Source of the DNA: Fulvivirga lutea | GTDB taxonomy: Bacteria; Bacteroidota; Bacteroidia; Cytophagales; Cyclobacteriaceae | Reading direction: 5' to 3' | Length of the DNA stretch: 64,000 bases | NCBI RefSeq assembly: GCF_017068455.1 | Contig: NZ_CP070608.1 | Location: forward strand, 2,337,488 to 2,401,487 | In this document: positions 43,576 through 52,813 of the stretch, in pieces | Layout of the letters: every line of letters starts with the position of its first letter | Numbering within the stretch: the stretch's first letter is position 1 | Notes under the pieces: generated by a model | What the model saw: the letters and a program-made list of their open reading frames with translations, nothing else | The model's database searches: none | What the model was told of the DNA's origin: nothing | Made by a program: the position numbers and the translations under genes

Positions 43576-45234
43576 TTATTTCTTAGCTAGAATACTGTCG
43601 TATTTGCTGCGTTCATTCAAAACTTCTATGGCTTTGGAAATGTCCTGATCTACATCAAAGGAAGACTCAATAGAACCTCTTTCAAGATAGTAACGGGAAG
43701 TGATTTCTTCTTCCAAGAGAGTTTTAATTTGAGATTTGAAATCATTTAAATCATTCGCCTTACTCTCTTCTAATGTCTTTTCAAGGTTTTGAATGGTATG
43801 TTCTATGTCCTGATAGTATTTTTCTTCCAGCGCATATTCTTTCAGTTTCTTTAGATTCTTTTCAACTTGGGTAGTGTAAGAGTAATCCTTGCCATTTAAC
43901 CATTTTTTATAATCTTCATACTGAGCATCTGTTAAAGAAAACTCTTTTGCAGAGGCAATATTTGGGTTAGAATAATAGAATTCAGTAGCATAATCAAAAA
44001 TGTGGCCTTTGGTGTACAATGCATAGGCAACAGGAGACATTGGAGATTTTTCTACTACAATATCAGGATCAATGCCACCGCCATCATAAACTGATCGATT
44101 ATTTATCGTTCTAAACTCAGATTTAAGTGAGTCAGGTACTTTACCTACACTACCGTCTTCATTTCTGTGACTGTAGTCTAACGCCTGAATACATCTTCCA
44201 CTTGGAGTATAATATTTGGCCGTTGTTACTTTTAACTGAGCATTATAAGTTAAAGGTCGAGTGATCTGAACGAGTCCTTTTCCAAAAGATTTCTGACCAA
44301 TAATCACCGCTCTATCGTAATCCTGCAGAGTGCCTGCAACAATTTCGGAGGCTGAAGCACTGCCACTATTAATTAATACTACCAGCGGTATTTCAGTATC
44401 TACAGGTTGATTAAGGGTTTTGTAATCTTGATTATGATCTTCGATTTTACCTTTTGTAGAAACAACTTCTTTACCCTTTGGAATAAACACGTTGGTGATA
44501 TTCACTGCTTCCATTAGCAGACCACCCGGGTTGCCTCTTACATCTAAAATGATCTTATTGGCACCTTGTGATTTTAACTTTATTACAGCTTCTTTTACTT
44601 CTTTTCCGGCATCTAATGTAAAGTCAGATAATTTTATATAACCGATATTATCGGATACCATGCCCATAAAAGGCACATTATTAATTTTTACTTTCTCTCT
44701 GGTGAAATTAAGTGTGATAGGTTCGGTTTTGCCATATCTTTTTACTGTTAAACTAACTGGAGTGTTGGCCTGGCCTTTCATTAAGTCTGCTGCCTCTTCT
44801 CTTTCCAGTTTAGTAATATCTATATTGTCTATTTTTATTACTTCATCACCTATTTTAAGGCCATTCTTCTGAGCAGAATAGCCCTCAACGATCATTGTAA
44901 CTTTAATTTTCCCATCAATTTTGCTTGTAAGAGCACCTATTCCACCATACTGCCCAGTACTCTGCGTTCTGAAATCTTCTATATCATCTTCAGGTATGTA
45001 GTTGGTGTAAGGATCTAGTGAAGATAGCATGGCATCAATACCGGTTCTTATAACCTTATTAGGGTTTACTTCATCTACATATAAAGCATTGACCTCCTTA
45101 AAAAGTGTGGCGAAAATGTCTAGGTTCTTTGCTATTTCAAAATACCTTTCACCAGGGCTGGTGAATGCAAAGGCGGTAATTATAAGAACGATTGCGGCAA
45201 TTAAAGCCTTAATTTTAATAGTTAATTTATTCAT
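43576..45234 (-). CDS. S41 family C-terminal processing peptidase
   Basis: A 552-residue periplasmic serine protease anchored by an N-terminal helix (residues about 5-25). A PDZ domain (about 90-165, with YGGIGALTSKIDG and IVEGYSAQKNGLKIGDEV) precedes the tail-specific protease core: DVRGNPGGLL, then INSGSASASEIVAGTLQDY holding the catalytic serine and FGKGLVQ holding the catalytic lysine. It probably trims or degrades envelope proteins. The C-terminal extension of about 130 residues is helical and charged. Single gene. Confidence 0.92.
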   Translation of the reverse strand: MNKLTIKIKALIAAIVLIITAFAFTSPGERYFEIAKNLDIFATLFKEVNALYVDEVNPNKVIRTGIDAMLSSLDPYTNYIPEDDIEDFRTQSTGQYGGIGALTSKIDGKIKVTMIVEGYSAQKNGLKIGDEVIKIDNIDITKLEREEAADLMKGQANTPVSLTVKRYGKTEPITLNFTREKVKINNVPFMGMVSDNIGYIKLSDFTLDAGKEVKEAVIKLKSQGANKIILDVRGNPGGLLMEAVNITNVFIPKGKEVVSTKGKIEDHNQDYKTLNQPVDTEIPLVVLINSGSASASEIVAGTLQDYDRAVIIGQKSFGKGLVQITRPLTYNAQLKVTTAKYYTPSGRCIQALDYSHRNEDGSVGKVPDSLKSEFRTINNRSVYDGGGIDPDIVVEKSPMSPVAYALYTKGHIFDYATEFYYSNPNIASAKEFSLTDAQYEDYKKWLNGKDYSYTTQVEKNLKKLKEYALEEKYYQDIEHTIQNLEKTLEESKANDLNDFKSQIKTLLEEEITSRYYLERGSIESSFDVDQDISKAIEVLNERSKYDSILAKK

Positions 45235-45349
45235 GCAGTACGCGTTTCTTTCGTATACGATATAACACTTGAAAAGGTATGTTTTTTACACAATGTAAAA
45301 TTCAGGTGCCGAGTGTAAAACAAAAATTGGCTATGAAAAATTCTTAAAA

Positions 45350-45385
45350 ACATCGCGTAGTTTTTTTAATAGAACTACGCGATGT
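45350..45385 (-). terminator. Terminator downstream of the SulP gene
   Basis: A 13-base stem (ACATCGCGTAGTT with its complement at 45373-45385) with a 10-base loop; on the minus strand it is followed by a T-rich stretch. It lies between the SulP stop and the S41 protease start. Confidence 0.85.
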
Positions 45386-45412
45386 TCATTTTATAGCTTT
45401 AAACTTAAAATC

Positions 45413-47065
45413 TTATGAGTTAAAAACAGTGGTCCAATAAGATTTTTTCTTATTGTTTCCATTATTCACCTTGCTCCTAAAATGAGCAACAGGATTGACC
45501 TTGTTCTCATCAAACTTGCCTTTAATGGTTAATTCGATACCAGTATTTTTAGCATGAATCTCAAAATCACTGATAATTTCAATTACATCAGGATGAACAT
45601 ATTTTGATTTCGTTATATCTATAACCACTTTACTGTTATCAGGTATCATATTCAAGGTCTGCAATATGCTTGCCTTGTTCAAAAAGGTAACATTTTCTGA
45701 TAATTCTATGATAAATGGACCACCTTCTTCATGCTTTTCTACATAGCTAAAAGGAGTATTCAGGTTTTTTCTTAAGATTAAGAATACCGCAACCGCCATG
45801 CCTATACCAATACCAATTAACAGGTCAGTAAAAATTATACCCAGTATTGTAATCATAAACGGAACAAACTGACCACGTCCTTTGGCTTTCATTTCTCTGA
45901 ATAATGATGGTTTTGCAAGCTTGTAGCCTACAAGGAATAGAATTGCTGCTAAACTTGATAGCGGGATCATATTCATGACACCTGGAATAAGCATCACACT
46001 GAATAAGATTAGTATACCATGAAAAAAGGCTGACATCTTTGTTTTACCACCTGATTGTATGTTGGCAGAACTTCTTACAATTACCTGAGTAATTGGAAGA
46101 CCACCTATAAGTCCGGAAATAACATTACCAGTACCCTGTGCGAGCAATTCCCGATTGGTTGGGGTAACATTCTTTTCTGGGTCTAGTTTGTCGGTTGCTT
46201 CTACACACAATAGCGTTTCTAGACTCGCAACAATAGCTATGGTAATACCTATCAAAATAATTTCAAATGAAAAAATACGGCTCCAATCAGGTGTAGTAAA
46301 GAGGTTTGTAAAGCCCCCTTGTTCAGAGGCAATAGGAATAGTTACCATCTCATCTTGTGCTAGATTAAACCCTTCCATACCAATAAGCAACCTGCTTAAG
46401 ATAATACCAGTAACAACTACCACTAAAGGCCCTTGAATAAGCTGAAAAAGCTTAATCCTTTTCATGAAATTTTGTTCCCAGAGGATCAAAATAATCATTG
46501 AGATTAGTGTAATGATTACTGCGGCAGGATTAATATCACCTAAAGAAATCCATATTTCAGTGAAGGTATTCTCACCATCCGACTGGAAAAATGATTCAAC
46601 ACCATCCGGAATAACATCGTGGCCTAAAGCATGTGGTATTTGCTTTAAAATAATAATAATACCAATGGCCGATAACATGCCCTTGATAACCGAATTGGGG
46701 AAATAATATCCAATAATACCTGCTTTACAAAAGGCTAGAATAATTTGAAATATACCACCCAGTACAACCGCAGAAAGAAATAGAGCAAACCCCCTTTCAA
46801 AATCATAAACGCCATCTGAATTGGTGCCAAGTTGTGTGATAGAATCGGCCACTATAACGGCCAAACCTGCAGCGGGGCCACTAACACCGATATTGGAACC
46901 ACTTATAAGTGCAACAACAGTACCGCCAACAATACCTGCAATAATTCCAGAAAATAAGGGAGCTCCGGAGGCGAGTGCGATACCCAGACACAGTGGAACG
47001 GCTACTAAGAATACGACAATACCAGCAGGCAAGTCATTTTTTAAATTAGAGAATATGTCTTTCAT
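45413..47065 (-). CDS. SulP family inorganic anion transporter
   Basis: A 550-residue transporter with 10-12 membrane helices followed by a STAS domain. The N-terminal AGIVVFLVAVPLCLGIALASGAPL (core FLVAVPLCLGIALASGAP) and GGTVVALISGSNIGVSGPAAGL form the SulP signature; the anti-sigma-antagonist-like STAS domain covers about residues 430-530. Bacterial relatives carry sulfate or bicarbonate; BicA-like bicarbonate uptake or a Na+-coupled anion exchange are both possible. No carbonic anhydrase gene is adjacent. The small secreted protein gene lies 70 bases upstream. Confidence 0.9.
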   Translation of the reverse strand: MKDIFSNLKNDLPAGIVVFLVAVPLCLGIALASGAPLFSGIIAGIVGGTVVALISGSNIGVSGPAAGLAVIVADSITQLGTNSDGVYDFERGFALFLSAVVLGGIFQIILAFCKAGIIGYYFPNSVIKGMLSAIGIIIILKQIPHALGHDVIPDGVESFFQSDGENTFTEIWISLGDINPAAVIITLISMIILILWEQNFMKRIKLFQLIQGPLVVVVTGIILSRLLIGMEGFNLAQDEMVTIPIASEQGGFTNLFTTPDWSRIFSFEIILIGITIAIVASLETLLCVEATDKLDPEKNVTPTNRELLAQGTGNVISGLIGGLPITQVIVRSSANIQSGGKTKMSAFFHGILILFSVMLIPGVMNMIPLSSLAAILFLVGYKLAKPSLFREMKAKGRGQFVPFMITILGIIFTDLLIGIGIGMAVAVFLILRKNLNTPFSYVEKHEEGGPFIIELSENVTFLNKASILQTLNMIPDNSKVVIDITKSKYVHPDVIEIISDFEIHAKNTGIELTIKGKFDENKVNPVAHFRSKVNNGNNKKKSYWTTVFNS

Positions 47066-47135
47066 TAGAAATAATGGAATTAAAAATTAATACAGTGGTC
47101 TCCTTTATTGGAGGGAAATTAGGCTACTATGGAAT

Positions 47136-47459
47136 TTAAGCCTTAGGTGGTGGTAATGATGTCTCAAGTGTATGTTCACGAATATCCTTTAGGTGAAAAC
47201 CAAAAGTAATTACTGATAACAATCTATTAGAAGAATCAGAAATCAAAGACCAATTTCTACTATGAGTAATTATCTCTTCCTCTTCTTCTAACTCGGGTAA
47301 TACTGGTAATGGGTTTTTCTTGTTTTTAGCTTTTTGTTGAATGCAGGCATCTTTCCCCACCTCCTTATTTTCTAATGCGGTAAACACATTGGTACTAATT
47401 GCAGTGATTTGAAATGCCAGCAGGAGCGTTACGATATGGACTAATAGGTTATGTTTCAT
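47136..47459 (-). CDS. Small secreted or membrane-anchored unknown protein
   Basis: A 107-residue protein with an N-terminal hydrophobic segment (LLVHIVTLLLAFQITAIS), a lysine-rich then proline- and glutamate-rich middle (ELEEEEE) and a short C-terminal half ending SLPPPKA. No domain recognised. It lies upstream of the SulP gene on the same strand and may share its transcript. Confidence 0.55.
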   Translation of the reverse strand: MKHNLLVHIVTLLLAFQITAISTNVFTALENKEVGKDACIQQKAKNKKNPLPVLPELEEEEEIITHSRNWSLISDSSNRLLSVITFGFHLKDIREHTLETSLPPPKA

Positions 47460-47602
47460 TACCTATCTCAAAGAAACGATTATTATTAAGATAAGTTAAT
47501 GTAAATAATTAATAATATTTATGAGTAAGGTATTTTAATCAAAATGGATGATCAGATTAAAGAGTTAAAACCCAAATCTGATATTGCCGTAAGAATCGAT
47601 TT

Positions 47603-48715
47603 ATGAGAGAGTTGTTATTAATTGGAGGTGCTCAGGGGTTTATACTTTCTATTGGCCTATTGTTGATAAAAAAACCGGTCAATCAGAAAAGTAATCAGGT
47701 GTTTGCATTGTTTATTGCTTTAGTATCACTTTTTCTGGTAATCACATCTCAGCAACAGTTTTTTGGAGAATATCCTAAATTTTTTCTCACCAGCTATTTA
47801 CTTATTTACCTCTATTGCCCCATTTATTACTTTTATCTTCAGTCACTTGTAAACCCTCATTGGAAAATTAAAAGGAGCCATCTGGCATATTTTTTACCAG
47901 CGTTAGTATTTCAAATACTGTTGTTTAAGTATTATGCTATGTCCAATGAAGAGCTTGTAATTGGCTTGCAAGAGTATGATTATGCTGATCTAATGCTAGT
48001 TGATATTATAGCAATAGCTTTTAACTTTTACATGATTTTTCGGTGCGAGAAGGTTTTAAAGCTCAATAAGAGGGAATTACCCATTGAGTCATCAGGTGTT
48101 GCTTTCAGAATTATTAACCTGATTCTTTTTTTGAGCAATATGGTGTGGGCTATATCATTGTCAAATCAATTTAGTTGGAGCTTCTTTGGTTTGTGTATAC
48201 CGTTTTCCATTGATATCACCTATATAATGATGTCACTTTTTGTGATTCAGTTTTCCTACATGGTCATTGTAAAGAATTATTATTTCGCAAAACCTGAAAT
48301 TCATAAACCAGAGAGTTATAAGCAAAATAATTATGACAAACAGGGTTTGGATGAGTTATCAGAAAAGATTTGTGATATTTTAAAAAGCCAAAGGCCTTAT
48401 TTAAATCAAGAGTTTTCTTTGAAAGATCTTGCCGATTTATGCCAGACAGATAAGTTTAAAATATCTTACACAATTAATAATGTATTAAATACCACCTTCA
48501 CTAATCTAATAAACAGAAATAGGGTAGAAGCATTTATTGAGCTTACTAATGATGATAAGCTCAAGCATTACAATTTTGTTGGTATTGCCCAGGAAGCAGG
48601 CTTTAAAACTAAATCGACCTTTTATAAATCTTTTAAGGAAATTAAAGGGTGTACACCTAAGGAGTATTTTTCCGCCTATGATAAACAGGGCGAAATACAA
48701 CCCGCAATAGCCTAA
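47603..48715 (+). CDS. AraC-family transcriptional regulator with membrane N terminus
   Basis: A 370-residue regulator. Residues 1-225 contain about seven transmembrane helices, and the C-terminal 100 residues are an AraC-type DNA-binding domain: FSLKDLADLCQTDKFKISYTIN (first helix-turn-helix) and FVGIAQEAGFKTKSTFYKSFKEIKGCTPKEYF (second, core AQEAGFKTKSTFYKSFKE). Such membrane-bound AraC proteins are frequent in Bacteroidota and are thought to sense a signal at the membrane. It stands upstream of a lipoprotein / NTF2-like gene pair it might control. Confidence 0.88.
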   Translation: MRELLLIGGAQGFILSIGLLLIKKPVNQKSNQVFALFIALVSLFLVITSQQQFFGEYPKFFLTSYLLIYLYCPIYYFYLQSLVNPHWKIKRSHLAYFLPALVFQILLFKYYAMSNEELVIGLQEYDYADLMLVDIIAIAFNFYMIFRCEKVLKLNKRELPIESSGVAFRIINLILFLSNMVWAISLSNQFSWSFFGLCIPFSIDITYIMMSLFVIQFSYMVIVKNYYFAKPEIHKPESYKQNNYDKQGLDELSEKICDILKSQRPYLNQEFSLKDLADLCQTDKFKISYTINNVLNTTFTNLINRNRVEAFIELTNDDKLKHYNFVGIAQEAGFKTKSTFYKSFKEIKGCTPKEYFSAYDKQGEIQPAIA

Positions 48716-48908
48716 AATCATCGGTTTTTAGTCCAAACAATTTATTCGGACTTCTTCAAACATAATTTTTAAGATCTTTCTAGCTTATCTCCGTACCCTT
48801 GAACACAGGTTATCACAAACCCTTTGCCTTTACTATTAATCAAGGGTGAATATTCAGTTATGGTTAAGGTGTTTAGACAACCCTATAGATACATCAAAAC
48901 TTAATAGA

Positions 48909-49988
48909 ATGAAAAGAACACAATTGTTAACAATAGTATTGTTGATACTCCTTACATCATGTCAAAAAGAGGCAGCTGTAGAAACAAAATATTATACACA
49001 ACTGGCCGGAATTATATCACCATTTTTGGATTATAAACCTTGTGGTGAACTTGATAAGAGCGAGTTGCAAAAAAACAATTACTATGCTGTAAGCTATGAT
49101 GAAAAAGACAGAATTAAGGAAATCAAATACTTTCGGCAAAATGAACCAAGCAATGATTCTTACTTCTATGCCCACAAAGTAGTTTATGATTATGATGATG
49201 ATCAATTAAGCAGGACATACTTTGGAATAGATGGTAAGAAGACGAATATGTGGAGACATTATTATCAAGGAAATGGTGTGCACAAAGAGTTATTTCGCCT
49301 TAATGATAAAGGGCAGAGAATTTCATTACAAATGTTTGATACCCTTGGTTATCGAATTTCAAATGGTCTAAATATTTATCATTATCGTGCTCGACACCTT
49401 AACGATAGTCAATTTATTCAACAGCAGTTTGATAGCCTTGATAATGCGGTAACACTCACTAACTACTTCCCTTTTGTTAATGCAAAAATTGGAACAGATT
49501 CACAGGGTTATCTGCAAACAATAGATAATGTTGATGAATCTGGCAATCTGGCAATGCAAGACTCTGCAGGTTTTGGGCGCGTATGGTTTGATTTCGATCA
49601 ATATGGAAATGAGCTGGGGTGGGCATTCTATGATATTGAAGGTAACCTGGCCAACAGGCAGCCCTATGGTAAATTAGACCATGGATATGCTATATGGATC
49701 TATGAAACGGATTGGTTAGATAGATCTTTAGGGCTTTCTTCAGGTTTTAATCAGAAATTATTTGATGAGGATAGCTTGCCCACTAATGACAATAGTGGAA
49801 TACACCAAACACGATATAGAATGAATGATTATGGACAGTTAAAATCTGTAGAATATTTGAATTCGAGGAGTGAATTGGTACTAAATCCTGAAACAGGTTA
49901 TGCAAGAGCTGAGATTCGATATGACAAATCAGGTAACCGAAGTAGTGTGATTAAATACGATAATGAAGGAAATGAAATCAATAAATAA
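48909..49988 (+). CDS. Lipoprotein with YD/MORN-like repeats
   Basis: A 359-residue lipoprotein starting at the ATG at 48909, where the signal and lipobox (LLTSC) begin; the frame is open back to 48846. The mature chain holds many short repeats with aromatic residues and Asp-x-x-Gly turns, such as YDEKDRIKEIKYF, FDQYGNELGWAFYDIEGNL and RYDKSGNRSSVIKYDNEGN, resembling YD or toxin-type wing repeats. Function unknown; perhaps a surface-displayed binding protein. Followed almost immediately by the NTF2-like gene. Confidence 0.65.
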   Translation: MKRTQLLTIVLLILLTSCQKEAAVETKYYTQLAGIISPFLDYKPCGELDKSELQKNNYYAVSYDEKDRIKEIKYFRQNEPSNDSYFYAHKVVYDYDDDQLSRTYFGIDGKKTNMWRHYYQGNGVHKELFRLNDKGQRISLQMFDTLGYRISNGLNIYHYRARHLNDSQFIQQQFDSLDNAVTLTNYFPFVNAKIGTDSQGYLQTIDNVDESGNLAMQDSAGFGRVWFDFDQYGNELGWAFYDIEGNLANRQPYGKLDHGYAIWIYETDWLDRSLGLSSGFNQKLFDEDSLPTNDNSGIHQTRYRMNDYGQLKSVEYLNSRSELVLNPETGYARAEIRYDKSGNRSSVIKYDNEGNEINK

Positions 49989-49992
49989 TAGA

Positions 49993-50922
49993 ATGAAAAG
50001 AATAATAATGATCAGTGCCCTGGCATTTATAGGGGTGGCAAGTTACAGCCAAAGCAATGTTGAAATTGCGAACAAGTTTTTCGAAGCTTATGAAGCTCAG
50101 GATTTTGATAAAATGGCTTCCTATTGGCATGATTCAGTTAGAGGTCAGGATGTGGTTTATGGAGATTTGTTTAAAACACAAGATACATACTTTGGTAGAG
50201 AAACAATTCTGAGCTTATGGAAAGAAGCATTTCGTATTAAACCCAATTACATAAATATTGATATCCGTGAGCAGTTTACCAGTGGTAATTTTGTGGTTAC
50301 AGATCAGCTTTTTGAAACATCCACAACGCGGGATGGAAAAGTAAATGTAATTCATGGTGAGATGATTACTGTATTCAAATTTGAGAATGGTAAGATTAGG
50401 GAACAGTACGATTTTGGCGATTACTATGCTTGGGATAGACAAACAAAGTCAGCTATGAATGGAATTCATAACCCAGAAAGAAAAGAAGAAAAGAATTTAA
50501 AAATAGCCAGGGATTATATTGAGGCTTATTCCAATAAAAACGCTGAGGGCATGGCAGCTTATTATGCTGATAATGTGGAGTTTAAAGACCTTACTGCAAA
50601 AGACGCCTTTGGTTCTACTAATTTTGAGCATACTGGTAAAGAAGAAGTGAAAAGTTTTTGGAAAAGTATTCTTGTAGACTCCAATCCTCCATATTTGAAT
50701 GTGCAGGTAGATGGGGCATATTATTCAGGTAGTTATGTGATGCTCAATACCACATTTTCAATGGTGCTACCTGTTTCCTGGACCAATGGTAAAGACGATG
50801 TGTTTGTTAGAATACCTATTAAAACAATACTACAGATTAAAGAAGATAAAATTCTAAGACATTGGGATTTTGCCGATTATAATTCATATAATGAGCAAAT
50901 AAGAGTTCAGAAGGGCAGGTAA
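49993..50922 (+). CDS. Secreted protein with two NTF2/SnoaL-like domains
   Basis: A 309-residue protein from the ATG at 49993, directly before a signal peptide ending SYSQ (the frame extends to 49963). Two NTF2-like cone-fold domains follow in tandem: ANKFFEAYEAQDFDKMASYWHDSV ... IREQYDFGDYYAWD and ARDYIEAYSNKNAEGMAAYYADNVEF ... LRHWDFADYNSYNE; the repeat opening and closing motifs show an internal duplication. Tandem fusion and secretion are typical of Bacteroidota SnoaL-like proteins of unknown activity. It starts 5 bases after the lipoprotein stop. Confidence 0.78.
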   Translation: MKRIIMISALAFIGVASYSQSNVEIANKFFEAYEAQDFDKMASYWHDSVRGQDVVYGDLFKTQDTYFGRETILSLWKEAFRIKPNYINIDIREQFTSGNFVVTDQLFETSTTRDGKVNVIHGEMITVFKFENGKIREQYDFGDYYAWDRQTKSAMNGIHNPERKEEKNLKIARDYIEAYSNKNAEGMAAYYADNVEFKDLTAKDAFGSTNFEHTGKEEVKSFWKSILVDSNPPYLNVQVDGAYYSGSYVMLNTTFSMVLPVSWTNGKDDVFVRIPIKTILQIKEDKILRHWDFADYNSYNEQIRVQKGR

Positions 50923-51009
50923 ACTAGGGTAAAATCCTACAGTTTTTATCCTCAATTAATTAATTCGAACAGGTTTGAATAATTGACGCTGTATCATTGA
51001 TTAAAAACG

Positions 51010-51516
51010 ATGAAGCAGCTTGCTATACTATTAATTTTAACACTGAATAAAACTGGAGCTTTTAGTCAGGGTACTTCTGATTTAAACTTTTTATTAGGCG
51101 AATGGAAAGTGAAAAGAATCTATTCACCTAATACAGATAAGGTACGTGAATATGCTGGTAAAATGAGTTCAGTCTATTCTCTAGATTCAGCTTTTATAGA
51201 ATGCAGATTTGAGTTTGAGCGACCCGATAAAAAGAAAGCCATTGACTTGGTGTTCTTCAATTACAACTCACTTTTCAATCAATATGAAAGTATGTGGTTA
51301 AGCTCCACCTGGCCGGTGAAAGTTTTGATGGAAGGTAAAATTGAACAAAATGTACTTTCTACAGCTGCACAATTTCCATTAGGAAATGGACAAACGGAAT
51401 ATGTGCGAGATACACTTGAGTTTACGAATAACAAGCTATTGAGAAGAACTTATATTACTACAGACTCAACTCTTAGGAATTGGACTTATCATTTGTTAGA
51501 AGTGAGTGAGAAATAA
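51010..51516 (+). CDS. Secreted protein, DUF1579-like
   Basis: A 168-residue protein with a signal peptide (ending AFSQ) and a single domain: LNFLLGEWKVKRIYSPNTDKV, then ECRFEFERP and YESMWLSSTWPVKVLMEGKIE. The FLLGxWxxx opening and strand layout resemble a lipocalin-like or DUF1579-type domain, but I hold this loosely. It lies 87 bases after the NTF2-like gene. Confidence 0.6.
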   Translation: MKQLAILLILTLNKTGAFSQGTSDLNFLLGEWKVKRIYSPNTDKVREYAGKMSSVYSLDSAFIECRFEFERPDKKKAIDLVFFNYNSLFNQYESMWLSSTWPVKVLMEGKIEQNVLSTAAQFPLGNGQTEYVRDTLEFTNNKLLRRTYITTDSTLRNWTYHLLEVSEK

Positions 51517-51571
51517 AAAAGCCATTAATGAAATTTTATGAAGCAAAATAAAAATTTACCATTATTGGGTA

Positions 51572-52198
51572 ATGATAGAGGGAAAGACCATTAGTAAGCC
51601 ATATGACATTAGAATTCATGAAATCCTTGATGAGTCATGGAAGATATTTAAAAGCCAATTTATTCATGGGAGGCATGAAATAAATAAAGAAGCTCCCTTT
51701 CAGCATCACTTCGCCCAAATAATAAGGTCAGTTGGTAATTTATATTCTATTGGTGAATCAGACCTATTTAAGGTTGATTTAGAAACAAAATGTGACAATA
51801 TACGAGGCAAAAGTAAGTATGTAGATATTACATGTGAATTTTACAATCATATAAACTGTGCAATTGAACTGAAGTTTAAGACTGCTCGCCAGAGTGCTCA
51901 AGACCATGGTAGAGTTGATGCTTACCTAGATATTGAAGCTGTTGAACAGTTAGTTGAACAGCAATTTGACTTAGGAAAATTCTATATGATTACCGATAGT
52001 ACTGCATATATAAATCCATCCAAAAAAGGTGTAGGAACTGTATTTACCTTACATAACAAACATGTTACTTCTAGTGACAGATTGGTAGCTAATACCGTAG
52101 GGAGGATGGGTATAGAAGTTACTTTGAATGGAGAGTATGTCATGAATTGGGAGCAAATAGATCATTGGTATTTCTTGGATTTGACAATTAATAAGTAA
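51572..52198 (+). CDS. PD-(D/E)XK nuclease-superfamily-like protein
   Basis: A 208-residue soluble protein not familiar to me. Its core matches the PD-(D/E)XK pattern: a helix (PFQHHFAQIIRSVGN), an acidic strand YVDITCEF, then CAIELKFKT, where Asp and E-x-K would bind metal and drive catalysis, and a helix rich in Gln and Asp. Such proteins range from restriction enzymes to repair nucleases. No methylase or other defence gene is adjacent, and it ends just before a terminator and tRNA-Leu, a place where acquired genes often sit. Nuclease function is inferred only. Confidence 0.5.
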   Translation: MIEGKTISKPYDIRIHEILDESWKIFKSQFIHGRHEINKEAPFQHHFAQIIRSVGNLYSIGESDLFKVDLETKCDNIRGKSKYVDITCEFYNHINCAIELKFKTARQSAQDHGRVDAYLDIEAVEQLVEQQFDLGKFYMITDSTAYINPSKKGVGTVFTLHNKHVTSSDRLVANTVGRMGIEVTLNGEYVMNWEQIDHWYFLDLTINK

Positions 52199-52229
52199 TC
52201 TCAATTTTTTTGCTACCCATAAAAAGATA

Positions 52230-52263
52230 AAAGCCTGATAATCAATTGATTATTAGGCTTTTT
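52230..52263. terminator. Bidirectional terminator between the PD-(D/E)XK gene and tRNA-Leu
   Basis: A 16-base stem with one imperfect pair (AAAGCCTGATAATCAA / TTGATTATTAGGCTTT), with A- and T-runs on either side. Confidence 0.88.
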
Positions 52264-52265
52264 AG

Positions 52266-52347
52266 TACCCAGGGCCGGAGTCGAACCGGCACGTCCGAAG
52301 ACATTGGTGTTTGAGACCAACGCGTCTACCAATTCCGCCACCTGGGC
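52266..52347 (-). tRNA. tRNA-Leu (CAA)
   Basis: On the minus strand the 82-base sequence starts GCCCAGGTGGCGGAATTGG and ends GGTTCGACTCCGGCCCTGGG-TA. The 7-base loop CTCAAAC between TTGGT and ACCAA gives anticodon CAA; the long variable arm (TGTCTTCGGACG) fits leucine. CCA is not encoded. The acceptor closes with a G-U pair at the first position. Confidence 0.95.
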
Positions 52348-52349
52348 TT

Positions 52350-52392
52350 GAGCGCCACCTGCCTGCCAGCCGAAGCTTGCGAAGGATGGGGC
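52350..52392. repeat. GC-rich short repeat next to tRNA-Leu
   Basis: Directly upstream of the tRNA 5' end there is a stretch that is far more GC-rich than its surroundings, with CCTGCCTGCCAGCC and CGAAGCTTGCGAAGG. Similar short sequences occur as dispersed repeats in Bacteroidota genomes, but only one copy is in this window. Confidence 0.45.
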
Positions 52393-52441
52393 ATTTGAAA
52401 TTGGGATGCAAATATGACTAATCATCCCATATAATACAATA

Positions 52442-52735
52442 TCAAACTTCAATATATTTCTTAGAGGAAAAGGCCATTGGTTTATCCGAAAATAACGCTT
52501 TTGTCTTCGCCCAAACACCTTCGAATAACTCTGAATGACGGTATGCGTCTAAGGCGGTTTCATCATCCCAAATACTATAGGTGCTAAAAATGTTTGGTTG
52601 ATTGTAATCCTTTAATAATTCAAGATGCTGGCATCCTGGAAAATTTCGAATTCTATCTTTGCTTTCATTAAATACGGCAAGAAAGTCATCCACATTCTTC
52701 TGTTCGAAAGTCATTCGTACTACTCTTATTAACAT
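52442..52735 (-). CDS. Antibiotic biosynthesis monooxygenase-family (YgiN-like) protein
   Basis: A 97-residue single ferredoxin-like domain: LIRVVRMTFEQKNVDDFLAVF opens it, then FPGCQHLELLKDYNQP and YSIWDDETALDAYRHSELF, the ABM pattern of small quinol or heme-type monooxygenases. The substrate is unknown; such proteins often detoxify or handle quinones. It lies between tRNA-Leu and the SAM hydrolase, each on the same strand. Confidence 0.85.
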   Translation of the reverse strand: MLIRVVRMTFEQKNVDDFLAVFNESKDRIRNFPGCQHLELLKDYNQPNIFSTYSIWDDETALDAYRHSELFEGVWAKTKALFSDKPMAFSSKKYIEV

Positions 52736-52813
52736 ATAATTCCTTTAAAGTTCAAAGTTTAAAGAATACGCTATTATTAACTTTGAACATAGAACATTTA
52801 ACTTAAAACATTC

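Noticed and set aside
52213-52518. 101-codon minus-strand frame
   Set aside because: It spans tRNA-Leu, a terminator and the 3' end of the monooxygenase gene; no family-like sequence.
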